From NCBI GenBank assembly GCA_965653565.1, contig CBFHAI010000004.1, positions 62,001 through 126,000 of the forward strand: DNA of 64,000 bases. The letters are read 5' to 3'. The DNA is from JALCLA01 sp965653565. GTDB taxonomy: Bacteria; Pseudomonadota; Gammaproteobacteria; Xanthomonadales; Xanthomonadaceae. Below the pieces are notes generated by a model. That model worked only from the letters and a program-made list of their open reading frames with translations. It did not search any database and was not told where the DNA came from. Both the position numbers and the translations under genes were made by a program. This document shows positions 15,456 through 22,432 of the stretch, in pieces (within the stretch, counting starts at the first letter, position 1; each line of letters begins with the position of its first letter).

Positions 15456-15893
15456 TTACTGACCGGCCGGCGGCGCCGACACCGAACGCACCGCGCGCAC
15501 GAAGCACTCGCTGTCGCGGCGGTAGCTGTCGGCGAAGCCGTAGCTGAAGAAGACGCACCACGCGGACGACGACGACCAGGCCGCCGGCGTGCTCGCCCAG
15601 TACCAGTCGCTGTGGCACGTCGGGAAGTAGGTGATGTCGATCGCCGGCTCCTGGCGCGAACGGTCGACGAGCGCGAACAGTTCTTCGACCGTGGGCAGGC
15701 GCCAGTCAGTTGCGCCAGCGAGATTCAGTTCCTTGCACGCGACCGTCGCGGCGTCGTGGTTCAACTCGGATTCGGCGGCATCGCTGGCCGACCACATCAG
15801 GCCGGTGGTGCTGTCGTACACAGCAACCCACGCGGTTGCGTCGTCGGCCAACGTGTGGCCCTGCTCGTCGATTTTGCTGAAGCGATTGGTCAT
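15456..15893 (-). CDS. DGR target protein 2, DUF1566/Lcl_C domain
   Basis: 145 residues, nearly all DUF1566/Lcl_C: VAVYDSTTGLMWSASD, ATDWRLPTVEELFALVD, SDWYWASTPAAWSSSS, the variable stretch WCVFFSYGFADSYRRDS and the common end FVRAVRSVSAPPAGQ. The C-type-lectin-like fold displays variable residues on a fixed scaffold, as in other DGR targets. There is no signal peptide or lipobox. The start has a GGAG site. The gene is preceded by a 13-bp inverted repeat and followed by a 10-bp hairpin. It is 3.4 kb away from the RT cassette, but in the same operon. Confidence 0.92.
   Translation of the reverse strand: MTNRFSKIDEQGHTLADDATAWVAVYDSTTGLMWSASDAAESELNHDAATVACKELNLAGATDWRLPTVEELFALVDRSRQEPAIDITYFPTCHSDWYWASTPAAWSSSSAWCVFFSYGFADSYRRDSECFVRAVRSVSAPPAGQ
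15462..15589 (-). repeat. DGR variable repeat 2 (VR2)
   Basis: A 128-bp copy of the TR at the 3' end of target gene 2. On the coding strand 13 bases differ from TR, all at TR adenines (A to G, T). It differs from VR1 only at such positions. Confidence 0.96.
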
Positions 15894-15914
15894 GGTCTTT
15901 CTCCGAAGTGAGGT

Positions 15915-15977
15915 GCCGCGCCGTCGTGCCCGGGGATAGGCGACGGCGGGGGAGGCCGTTGAAAACGACGGCGCGGC
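15915..15977 (-). other. Inverted repeat in the leader of target gene 2
   Basis: GCCGCGCCGTCGT (15915-15927) and ACGACGGCGCGGC (15965-15977) are a perfect 13-bp inverted repeat 37 bases apart, in the 92-bp gap before the target 2 gene. In RNA it would form a stable stem ending about 20 bases before the start codon. It may shield or process the message. Confidence 0.5.
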
Positions 15978-15985
15978 GAAGGTGG

Positions 15986-16255
15986 CTACTGGGGCAGCGG
16001 ATGGCGCTCGTGGTGATCGATCGCGCTCACCGCGACGAGCGCGCGGTGACGTGGAATCGGCAGGAAGGCGAGATTGTTTTTCCAGCGCTCACCACGAATT
16101 TCGCGCAAGCGAAATTCGGGATCGCGACGCAGGCCGGCGCCTCTGACGATCGCGTTGTAGTGCGCTAGGCGCAGTGCTGGCGGACACTCGCCGAGCGCGG
16201 GATCGGCCGCGGTGAGCCAATGCGAGGTCGCACGCAACACGATGCGCGCGCTCAA
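15986..16255 (-). CDS. Hypothetical phage early protein
   Basis: 89 residues starting at ATG 16255, which overlaps the upstream stop as ATGA. It is Arg/His-rich with no recognised domain. Second gene before target 2 in the PL operon counting the gap. Confidence 0.6.
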   Translation of the reverse strand: MSARIVLRATSHWLTAADPALGECPPALRLAHYNAIVRGAGLRRDPEFRLREIRGERWKNNLAFLPIPRHRALVAVSAIDHHERHPLPQ

Positions 16256-16527
16256 AGGTCACCTCGTGCTTTCGCTACGAAGTGCTTGACCGATTCGGTC
16301 GAGCGACGATCGAGGTCGAAGGATGCACCATTGACCCACAAGCACACGGTGTCATCGCTTTCGACGGAAATGCTGGTGCGCTTGAGAGGACCGCACGCGA
16401 AGGTTGCCATGCGCAGGCTGCCATGCTGCCGAAGAGTCGCGGCGATCGACGGCACATCGCTGTCGAGCAATACGCGCAACGTCAATTGCAGGCCGTGATG
16501 GGCGACAGTGATCTGATCACCGCTCAT
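16252..16527 (-). CDS. Hypothetical phage early protein
   Basis: 91 residues, coupled at both ends by ATGA overlaps. The predicted beta-rich sequence (TVAHHGLQLTLRVLLDSD) suggests a small globular protein. The family is not recognised. Confidence 0.65.
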   Translation of the reverse strand: MSGDQITVAHHGLQLTLRVLLDSDVPSIAATLRQHGSLRMATFACGPLKRTSISVESDDTVCLWVNGASFDLDRRSTESVKHFVAKARGDL

Positions 16528-16769
16528 GCCGGCACCCGCGCGTTGCGCTGGTTGACGAGTTCGCGTGCCAGCGATTCGCAGCGTTCGAGCACGGAGTGAT
16601 TTGGCTCGCCGGCCTTGATCAGCTCAGCAGCCTCCGCGTCAACGGCGAGGATTTCGACTCTGCGGCAATTGGAGATGCGCGCGGTGATGCGTGCCTGGCG
16701 GCGGACGGCATCCGGCTTCATGTCGGCGATCAGCCGATCCACGCGATCGAACGAAATGACAGCGCCCAC
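16524..16769 (-). CDS. Hypothetical phage early protein
   Basis: 81 residues from GTG 16769, two bases after the stop of the previous gene (TGATCGTG). It is helical and charged. No domain is recognised. Confidence 0.6.
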   Translation of the reverse strand: MGAVISFDRVDRLIADMKPDAVRRQARITARISNCRRVEILAVDAEAAELIKAGEPNHSVLERCESLARELVNQRNARVPA

Positions 16770-16771
16770 GA

Positions 16772-16981
16772 TCAGACCTCGCCCACAAGACGAAGGGCGC
16801 GGAATTCGGCGGCGTTGGCTTCGCACAGCGCGCTTCGGCGCTCGAGCAGTACGCGGCGCCGGCGATTCAGGCAGACGCGTGCGCGGCTATGGCTTTTTAC
16901 CGCGTCAGCGTGTTCGTGAGCGGCGAGGTTGCTGAGAATTCGGCCCAATGGGCCTGAGTTGTGGAGTGCGGCGGTATACAT
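16772..16981 (-). CDS. First gene of the PL operon, small basic protein
   Basis: 69 residues from ATG 16981 with a GGGGGA site. It is Arg/Ala-rich and helical. It is the first gene after promoter PL, the position held by N-type antiterminators in lambda-like phages. No arginine-rich motif can be assigned with confidence, so the role is unknown. Confidence 0.6.
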   Translation of the reverse strand: MYTAALHNSGPLGRILSNLAAHEHADAVKSHSRARVCLNRRRRVLLERRSALCEANAAEFRALRLVGEV

Positions 16982-17020
16982 CGGCTTCCCCCGGACGCGC
17001 CCGGACTGGGCGCGAAGAGA

Positions 17021-17062
17021 AGCCTATGGCATTCCATAAGTTCGTGTCAATGGTATCCCATA
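17021..17062 (-). promoter_or_regulatory. Promoter PL with operators OL1 and OL2
   Basis: On the reverse strand TTGACA (17050-17045) and TAGGCT (17026-17021) are 18 bp apart. OL1, TATGGCATTCCATA (17025-17038), lies in the spacer and touches the -10. OL2, AATGGTATCCCATA (17049-17062), overlaps the -35 by 2 bp. The gap between operators is 10 bp. This is the same geometry as at PR. The promoter faces the operon that contains the DGR. Confidence 0.85.
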
Positions 17063-17072
17063 GATTGGAATC

Positions 17073-17480
17073 TTAGCCTCGAACCAATGCGTGGATGGCG
17101 CGTGCTAGGCAGTGCGGAATCCCTGCATAGGCCACCGCAGTTGCTGCGGCGGCGGCCTGCTGGACCGCCGACGTCGCTGCATCTAACTGGAAATACAAGT
17201 TGACGCCGGCGTACACGGCGCCGATCGCAGCGATCGACCACATAACCATCGCAAGCAGAGATCGAGACTTCGCAGCTCGCGGCTCTTGTTCCTCGTGTAT
17301 CGGTCGTGTGAGAGATGCCATCGCCATGCGGCCGCGTGCTGCGGCGAGTCTTGCCTGGGTTTGCTCTTTCGCTGTTTGCTCCTCGACCTTTGCGTAGATC
17401 GCGCCGCAACTCGGGCAAGACGCTTGAGGTGAGTCAGCGACTTCGGCAGTGACTTTGCATTTTAGGCACGTCTTTTCCAC
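17073..17480 (-). CDS. Zinc-ribbon membrane protein, lysogenic operon
   Basis: 135 residues from GTG 17480. The N-terminus has a zinc ribbon (CLKCKVTAE...CPSCGAIYAKVEEQ), then a charged linker, one membrane segment (LLAMVMWSIAAIGAVYAGVNL) and an Ala-rich end. It lies behind the repressor gene on the same strand, so it may be made in lysogeny. Superinfection exclusion is possible but unproven. Confidence 0.7.
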   Translation of the reverse strand: MEKTCLKCKVTAEVADSPQASCPSCGAIYAKVEEQTAKEQTQARLAAARGRMAMASLTRPIHEEQEPRAAKSRSLLAMVMWSIAAIGAVYAGVNLYFQLDAATSAVQQAAAAATAVAYAGIPHCLARAIHALVRG

Positions 17481-17555
17481 GTCGATCCCCTTGTCCGGAG
17501 TGTCCTGAGCGACAAGACGATACGCAGTAGCGGTCGTATCGTCTCTAGGAATTCT

Positions 17556-17921
17556 TCACCCTAGGTCGCCGTCGATCGCCTTCGCTGTGCGAACCAATCC
17601 TGCATCTTCGAAGGAGACATCTTCCAAGATGCACTCGCGCGCGCGCTCGCAATCGTCGAGAAGTGCGACCAACCCCTTGTCGTCGAGGTCGTCAATCGTC
17701 CCTACATTGAAAGTTGCCTGGTCAACAAGCCACTGCAACCGATAGAAGCGCTTTAAATCCGTAATCCTTCGCACATGTGCTTCACGACTCACCGAGCACA
17801 TTCGGTGCGATGGCGAAACTTCCGTCGACACGAGCTTGATGTTTGGTCTCGAGCTCGGCGCCGCTGTAACTCGCGCCGTAATCAACCTAACCAGCTCGTC
17901 GATCTTTGCCCGTTCCGCCAT
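17556..17921 (-). CDS. Hypothetical protein behind the repressor
   Basis: 121 residues from ATG 17921, with AAGGAG 7 bases upstream. It overlaps the repressor 3' end by 35 bp, so the two are probably co-transcribed in the lysogen. It is acidic at the C-terminus and helical, and not recognised. Confidence 0.7.
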   Translation of the reverse strand: MAERAKIDELVRLITARVTAAPSSRPNIKLVSTEVSPSHRMCSVSREAHVRRITDLKRFYRLQWLVDQATFNVGTIDDLDDKGLVALLDDCERARECILEDVSFEDAGLVRTAKAIDGDLG

Positions 17922-18378
17922 TTGAAATCTCCTTCGCCTGCATGCGCTCAGCTAGTCGCTGTCCGAAGTCGATCAAATTGCCTGGGGAAGCTTCGCCCTC
18001 CTGCTCTTGCAGGAACTGATAGGTGAACACGAAGAGATCGGGGTCGAGCTCAGGGTTGTAGCTTTTCCCTTTGTGCTCGAACGCTGCCCGCAGGATTTTG
18101 AACGACCCGGCCACAATTTCAGGGTCAAGTCGCGCGGGTTGCGACGGCAGGTCGGCAAGGGCGTCCATCGGCTTTCTACCGGTCTGCAGCCATTCGGGTC
18201 TGACGCCGAGAGCAGCCGCGATTGCCGGGATTTGCGTCGATGACGCCTGATCGCCGTTCTCGATTCCGGCCAAGGTTGGATATTTGATGTCCGCAGCGGC
18301 CGCCAGCTGCGGGCGGGTCATCCCACGCAGTTTTCGCGCCTGTTTGATGCGGTCGCCAACGGTCAGGGCAGTAGCCAT
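17887..18378 (-). CDS. CI-type prophage repressor (XRE helix-turn-helix)
   Basis: 163 residues from ATG 18378. The N-terminal XRE domain (VGDRIKQARKLRGMTRPQLAAAADIKYPTLAGIENG) binds DNA. The C-terminal 90 residues are helical and lack the S24 self-cleaving protease of lambda CI: no Ala-Gly site and no Ser-Lys pair are seen. No Shine-Dalgarno sequence is present on the coding strand, so the message may be leaderless, as lambda cI is from PRM. It is divergent from cro across three operators. Confidence 0.85.
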   Translation of the reverse strand: MATALTVGDRIKQARKLRGMTRPQLAAAADIKYPTLAGIENGDQASSTQIPAIAAALGVRPEWLQTGRKPMDALADLPSQPARLDPEIVAGSFKILRAAFEHKGKSYNPELDPDLFVFTYQFLQEQEGEASPGNLIDFGQRLAERMQAKEISNGGTGKDRRAG

Positions 18379-18389
18379 GCAAGGAGTCT

Positions 18390-18444
18390 TATGGAATTCC
18401 GTTATGGGATGCCGTTGACCGAAGCCTATGGGATGCCATAGGAT
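18390..18444 (+). promoter_or_regulatory. Promoter PR with operators OR1, OR2, OR3
   Basis: TTGACC (18415-18420) and TAGGAT (18439-18444) are 18 bp apart. OR1, TATGGGATGCCATA (18427-18440), lies in the spacer. OR2, TATGGGATGCCGTT (18403-18416), overlaps the -35 by 2 bp. OR3, TATGGAATTCCGTT (18390-18403), abuts OR2 and lies on the repressor side. OR1 and OR2 are 10 bp apart, exactly as OL1 and OL2. The shared form is TATGGNATNCCRTW. Confidence 0.85.
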
Positions 18445-18454
18445 CGCTCCCCGT

Positions 18455-18673
18455 ATGGAACCTACCTGGGCACAGCGCATCGCCGACCTCGAATCCCTCG
18501 GGTGGTCTTTGGCCGGAATCGGGAAAGACATCGAGCTTTCTCCGCAGTCGCTTTCTGACATCAAGCAAGGTCGGACCAGGGCGCCGACAGGCATGGCGGC
18601 AGTTCGATTGTTTGAACTCCACAAAGCGGGTCGACCGCCAACCGTGACCCTCGATCAGTCAAAGGTGGCTTGA
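18455..18673 (+). CDS. Cro-like repressor
   Basis: 72 residues from ATG 18455 (MEPTWAQRIADLESLGWSLA), with AGGA upstream. The helix-turn-helix is SLAGIGKDIELSPQSLSDIKQG. First gene transcribed from PR, divergent from the repressor, the position of Cro. It should compete for the same operators. Confidence 0.85.
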   Translation: MEPTWAQRIADLESLGWSLAGIGKDIELSPQSLSDIKQGRTRAPTGMAAVRLFELHKAGRPPTVTLDQSKVA

Positions 18674-18677
18674 CGTG

Positions 18678-18788
18678 ATGGCCGCCCAAGTCGAAGAGCA
18701 GGGCGATCAACTCGCCGCGAATGTCGCGCATAGGTGTGAACGTCGTCATGGGCTGAACGATGTCCTACCAGCGGCTTCGCGCGCATGA
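18678..18788 (+). CDS. Possible 36-residue early protein
   Basis: A short frame from ATG 18678, four bases after the cro stop. It ends with an ATGA overlap onto the next gene start (18785). The exact fit between two genes suggests translation. No homology is recognised, and it could simply be a leader for coupling. Confidence 0.4.
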   Translation: MAAQVEEQGDQLAANVAHRCERRHGLNDVLPAASRA

Positions 18789-19390
18789 AGCCCGTGCCTC
18801 ATTTTCTGCCACCGCGTTCCGCTGTCATCTTCGCGCACGTGCGCGCCGCGGTGGCCAGCACAGGTCTCAATTTACGGAAGATGTCGGCGACGATCGCCGA
18901 GACTTACGTAGCGCTCGTCGAGCCGGAAGAGCGCACGGTGCCCTTCCGATCGGGCGTAACCGTCGACGACATCTTCAAGGCCGAAAAGCACAATGCCCAG
19001 GTGATGGCCCGCTATATGGATGGCACCGTCAAGGTGTTGCCGGCCGACCTCGAGGATGCCGTTGTGTTGTCGTTGCCGGAGCCGCATCGCTCAAATTGCG
19101 AACGCGATCTCGCGCGCCGGCGCAGCATTCTTGCCGTGCCCATGCCCGATGGCACGGAAGCCGGGGACAACGCGTGCCTGGCGCGGGTGTACATGGAGTT
19201 CGGGCAGTTTGTTGAGTCGCTCGCGCCGGCGCTGGCTGATGGCCGGATATGCGAGGCAGATCTGCCGCATGCACGTCGCATCTTCAACGAGAGCGACGAC
19301 GTCATCACCGCGATCATGGCGTTGCGGGAGCGTGTGCAGTGGCTTGTCGATCCAGCCGGTATGACCGCGAACGGCTTGGCACGCGAATGA
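18785..19390 (+). CDS. Early phage protein, CII position, perhaps YdaT-like
   Basis: 201 residues. The pattern HVRAAVASTGLNLRKMSATIAETYVAL, then a conserved-looking YMDGTVKVLPADLEDAVVLSLPE, resembles in layout the YdaT family of Rac-type prophages, which sits just after cro. YdaT-type proteins affect transcription and are toxic when over-produced. The match is tentative. Confidence 0.6.
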   Translation: MKPVPHFLPPRSAVIFAHVRAAVASTGLNLRKMSATIAETYVALVEPEERTVPFRSGVTVDDIFKAEKHNAQVMARYMDGTVKVLPADLEDAVVLSLPEPHRSNCERDLARRRSILAVPMPDGTEAGDNACLARVYMEFGQFVESLAPALADGRICEADLPHARRIFNESDDVITAIMALRERVQWLVDPAGMTANGLARE

Positions 19391-19581
19391 AGTCACGGGC
19401 CCCGGAATTCGATCACCGCCGCGCGGTGCCGGCGCGGGTGAAAGAGATCTTCAAAAAGATTGAACGGGACCTCGCCCGCGAGCACTCGAACGAGGAACTG
19501 GCCGCAGCGGAAGCGGCCTGCAAAGGACCTGTAAGGGACGTCCAAGCGGAGTTGCAGTTCGCGCCACACGGCAGGGGATGA
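19387..19581 (+). CDS. Hypothetical phage early protein
   Basis: 64 residues from ATG 19387, coupled by ATGA to both neighbours. Helical and charged, with no recognised domain. Directly before the primase gene. Confidence 0.65.
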   Translation: MKSRAPEFDHRRAVPARVKEIFKKIERDLAREHSNEELAAAEAACKGPVRDVQAELQFAPHGRG

Positions 19582-20681
19582 TGGGGAAAAATCGGAGGGT
19601 CGATGTCGCGACGTTGCTCGCGGAGGTTGACCTCGCCAAGTTGATCGAAGGTAGCGTCCGCTTGAAAAAGCGTGGGCGCGAATTTGTTGGCCTGTGCCCG
19701 TTCCACGACGAAAGGTCCCCATCCTTCACTGTCTACACGGATCGCGACACTGGTCTGGAGTTGTTCTGTTGCCACGGTTGTGGCGCAAAGGGCAATGCAA
19801 TCGAGTGGGTTATTCGCACCACGGGGTGCGATTTCCTTGAGGCTTGCCGGCTTCTAGGTGCGAAGGAAGAAATCGAGTCGCGAGTGATGCCGCGCAAGGA
19901 GCGTGCGCCGCGCCAGCGTTCTACGGTGTGGATCCCGTTGCTGCCCGTGCCTGATGCCGTGCCAGCACTGGTCACGGCCGGTGAAGCTCAGACGGCGGAC
20001 GTCTGGAATCCGAAAGCGGATCCGCCCAAGTTCGTGCGATATCGCCCGCAGCGTGCCGACGCCTATCGCGATGCCGATGGGCGTCTGCTCGGGTATGTGT
20101 TGCGACTGGAGTTCGATGACCGCAACACCGGGAAGCGCGTGAAGATCACGCCGACTGTGACCTGGTGTGTAGGGCCTGAAGGCGAGCAGCGCTGGTGCCT
20201 GCGTCCGTTCCCGTTGCCGCGCCCGATGCTGGGCCTTGATGCGATCGCGGCGAAGCCAGCATCACCGGTGCTGATCGTCGAGGGCGAAAAATGCCGCGCG
20301 GCTGGCGCTGGCGCACTGCCGATGTATGCGGTGGCCAGCTGGCCGGGTGGCGGCAAGGGAGTGCCTTACGTCGATTTCTCCCCGCTGTGCGGTCGCGACG
20401 TGGTTCTTTGGCCGGACGCGGACGAACCTGGTCGCAATGCGATGCTCGGTCACCGCGATTACTCCGGTTTGCTGCACGATGGCGTCGCGCAGCTTGCATG
20501 GCGGGCCGGTGCAAGATCGATTCGGTATGTCGACGTAACAGGCCAGCCCAAAGGGTGGGACTTAGCCGATGCGCTCGATCACGAAGGCGACAACTGGACA
20601 GCCCGGCAGTTGGCCGCGTGGGCGAAAAGCCGTGTCGCGGAAATTGAAATCGACTTCCAGCCCGGAGTGCGCGCGGCGTGA
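19578..20681 (+). CDS. Phage DNA primase (CHC2 zinc finger + TOPRIM)
   Basis: 367 residues. The CHC2-type zinc finger uses LCPFHDERSPSF (Cys40, His43) and FCCHGCGAKGNAI (Cys65, Cys68). The TOPRIM domain has VLIVEGEKCRAA and the acidic VVLWPDADEPGR. It should make RNA primers for phage replication together with the ATPase encoded next. Starts at an ATGA overlap; the next gene starts with GTGA. Confidence 0.9.
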   Translation: MMGKNRRVDVATLLAEVDLAKLIEGSVRLKKRGREFVGLCPFHDERSPSFTVYTDRDTGLELFCCHGCGAKGNAIEWVIRTTGCDFLEACRLLGAKEEIESRVMPRKERAPRQRSTVWIPLLPVPDAVPALVTAGEAQTADVWNPKADPPKFVRYRPQRADAYRDADGRLLGYVLRLEFDDRNTGKRVKITPTVTWCVGPEGEQRWCLRPFPLPRPMLGLDAIAAKPASPVLIVEGEKCRAAGAGALPMYAVASWPGGGKGVPYVDFSPLCGRDVVLWPDADEPGRNAMLGHRDYSGLLHDGVAQLAWRAGARSIRYVDVTGQPKGWDLADALDHEGDNWTARQLAAWAKSRVAEIEIDFQPGVRAA

Positions 20682-22051
20682 GTGCTCCGCGCGACAAGAT
20701 GACGATCATCGCCGGTGGCAAGGAAGGCGGCGGCGGTGGCCGGAAGCGCGGCGGCGACGGCGGCAAGCCGCGCGGCGAGGACTGGCGCGATCGTTTGGTG
20801 CGCAACCAATACGGCGTGCCGAAGGCGACGGCCTTCAATCTGATGTTGATACTCGAACATGACGAGCACCTGTCGGGCTTGTTTTGGCTCGACGAATTCG
20901 GCAATCGCATCGTGCTCGATCGCGTGCCACCGTGGACTGGTGGCACGCGTGACGAATTCACCGAGGTGGATGCCCTTGAGTTGGCGGCATGGCTCGGTGA
21001 TCCGGCGCGGTATGAGATTGCGACGGGCATCGATCTCGTCCTGCAGTGCGTCGAGGCCATTGCGCGGCGCAGGAAGCGGCACACCGTCAGGGAATATCTC
21101 GAGTCGCTGAAGTGGGACGGTGTGAAGCGCGTCGAGCGGATGTTCGTCGAACTCTTCGGGGCCGAAGAGTCGGCCTACGTGCTCGGCGCCGCGCCTTGCT
21201 TCATGGTGAGCGCGGTCTCTCGAATCCTGTGGACCGATCCTTCGCAGCCGACCAAGGGCAGCAAGGTCGACTTCATGGTCGTGCTCGAAGGCGGCCAGGG
21301 CGCTGGCAAGACCACCGCCGTGCTCGAGCTATTCACCGCCGGTTGGTACGCGGAAGCAATGGAGTCGCCGGCGCACAAGGACTTCTACCAGACCTTGCGT
21401 GGTCGTTGGGTCATTGAGATTGGCGAGATGGATAGCTTCTCGAAAGCTGACGTCTCGAAGGTTAAGCAGGCCATCACCATCCGGTTCGACACGTACCGTC
21501 CCAGCTACGGGCGCACCGCCCGCAGCTTCCGGCGCGAGTGCGTGTTCGTGGGCACGACGAACAAGGACGACTACCTGCGCGACGAAACGGGAGCACGTCG
21601 CTTCTTGCCGGTGAAGGTGGGCGACAGCGTCAGCGTGCGCGACGTCGTGGCGCAGCGCGAGCAGCTCTGGGCTGAGGCTGTGCAGTTGTACCGGGACGGC
21701 TTTAAATGGTGGGCGCTTCCGCCCGGGGCGCAGCGCGAGCAAGACGCGCGTTTCAGCGAAGATGTCTGGACCCAGCGAATCATGCGCTGGGTGCACGGGC
21801 ACGCTGATCCTAAGGCCTACGAACAGCTGGCTCTCTCCGAGCGCGACAAGAGCGGCGCGCCACTGGAGTTCACCATCGCCGAAGTGTGCAGTTTCGCCCT
21901 GCACCTCGACGCTCGCGGCCAGGACCGTGCAGCGGCAACGCGAGTGGGCAGCATCCTTCTACGCCTTGGCTGCAGGAAGCATCGACCGACGCGGTTCGGT
22001 GAACGTGTCTGGGCCTACTACTTGCCCGACGAGAAGGCGCCCGATGCGTAG
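20678..22051 (+). CDS. VapE-like P-loop ATPase/helicase for replication
   Basis: 457 residues from GTG 20678 (overlaps the primase stop). The VapE-family core starts near residue 135 (VREYLESLKWDGVKR). Walker A is EGGQGAGKTT (204-213), Walker B-like GRWVIEIGEMDSF, and an arginine-finger region is GARRFLPV. Such proteins pair with a primase in phages and satellite elements. The N-terminal 40 residues are a Gly/Arg-rich tail. The iteron region follows at once. Confidence 0.88.
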   Translation: MSAPRDKMTIIAGGKEGGGGGRKRGGDGGKPRGEDWRDRLVRNQYGVPKATAFNLMLILEHDEHLSGLFWLDEFGNRIVLDRVPPWTGGTRDEFTEVDALELAAWLGDPARYEIATGIDLVLQCVEAIARRRKRHTVREYLESLKWDGVKRVERMFVELFGAEESAYVLGAAPCFMVSAVSRILWTDPSQPTKGSKVDFMVVLEGGQGAGKTTAVLELFTAGWYAEAMESPAHKDFYQTLRGRWVIEIGEMDSFSKADVSKVKQAITIRFDTYRPSYGRTARSFRRECVFVGTTNKDDYLRDETGARRFLPVKVGDSVSVRDVVAQREQLWAEAVQLYRDGFKWWALPPGAQREQDARFSEDVWTQRIMRWVHGHADPKAYEQLALSERDKSGAPLEFTIAEVCSFALHLDARGQDRAAATRVGSILLRLGCRKHRPTRFGERVWAYYLPDEKAPDA

Positions 22052-22055
22052 CCCC

Positions 22056-22296
22056 GTCCGACCTGTCCAACCTGTCCAACCTCGCGGTCCAACCTCAAAC
22101 CCAGCTGGGAGTAGGGCGCGTCCAACCTGTCCAACCTATTCGCGGTCGCGCATGCGGGAAGCGAAGCGGCTTGCGATTCGGACCTTATCTACACAATTAA
22201 AAAATAGGTTGGACAGGTTGGACAGGTTGGACGCCGCCTACTTCTGCAACGGTTTCGTGGCGTCCAACCTCACGTCCAACGTATGGGTGGTTGGAC
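22056..22296. repeat. Iteron cluster, candidate phage replication origin
   Basis: The 9-mer GTCCAACCT recurs at 22065, 22074, 22087, 22120, 22129 and 22262, with variants at 22056 (GTCCGACCT) and 22274. In the opposite direction AGGTTGGAC stands at 22206, 22215 and 22224, and a partial copy at 22289. Between the two arms is an AT-rich piece (22188-22206, ACACAATTAAAAAATA), unusual in this GC-rich sequence. It lies right after the primase/VapE genes. The 380-bp gap 22052-22432 has no other likely gene. Confidence 0.7.
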
Positions 22297-22432
22297 CGTG
22301 GCACAGCGGCCCCGCACCGTGGCCGCTTTTCGGGTCCTCCCCGAGGGGTCGGAACCGCGGGTTAAGTGGCCGCAATTTGCGTGCACTTGTTGTGTCCCGT
22401 TTTTGGTTCCGGACTGGTTTGTGGGGTTCCGC

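Noticed and set aside
22056..22296. Iterons as a CRISPR array
   Set aside because: Units are 9 bp, often adjacent without spacers, and occur in both directions. No cas genes are present.
22283..22432. N-terminal extension of the small terminase gene from ATG 22283
   Set aside because: It would begin at the edge of the iteron cluster; the helix-turn-helix starts later and nearer starts exist.
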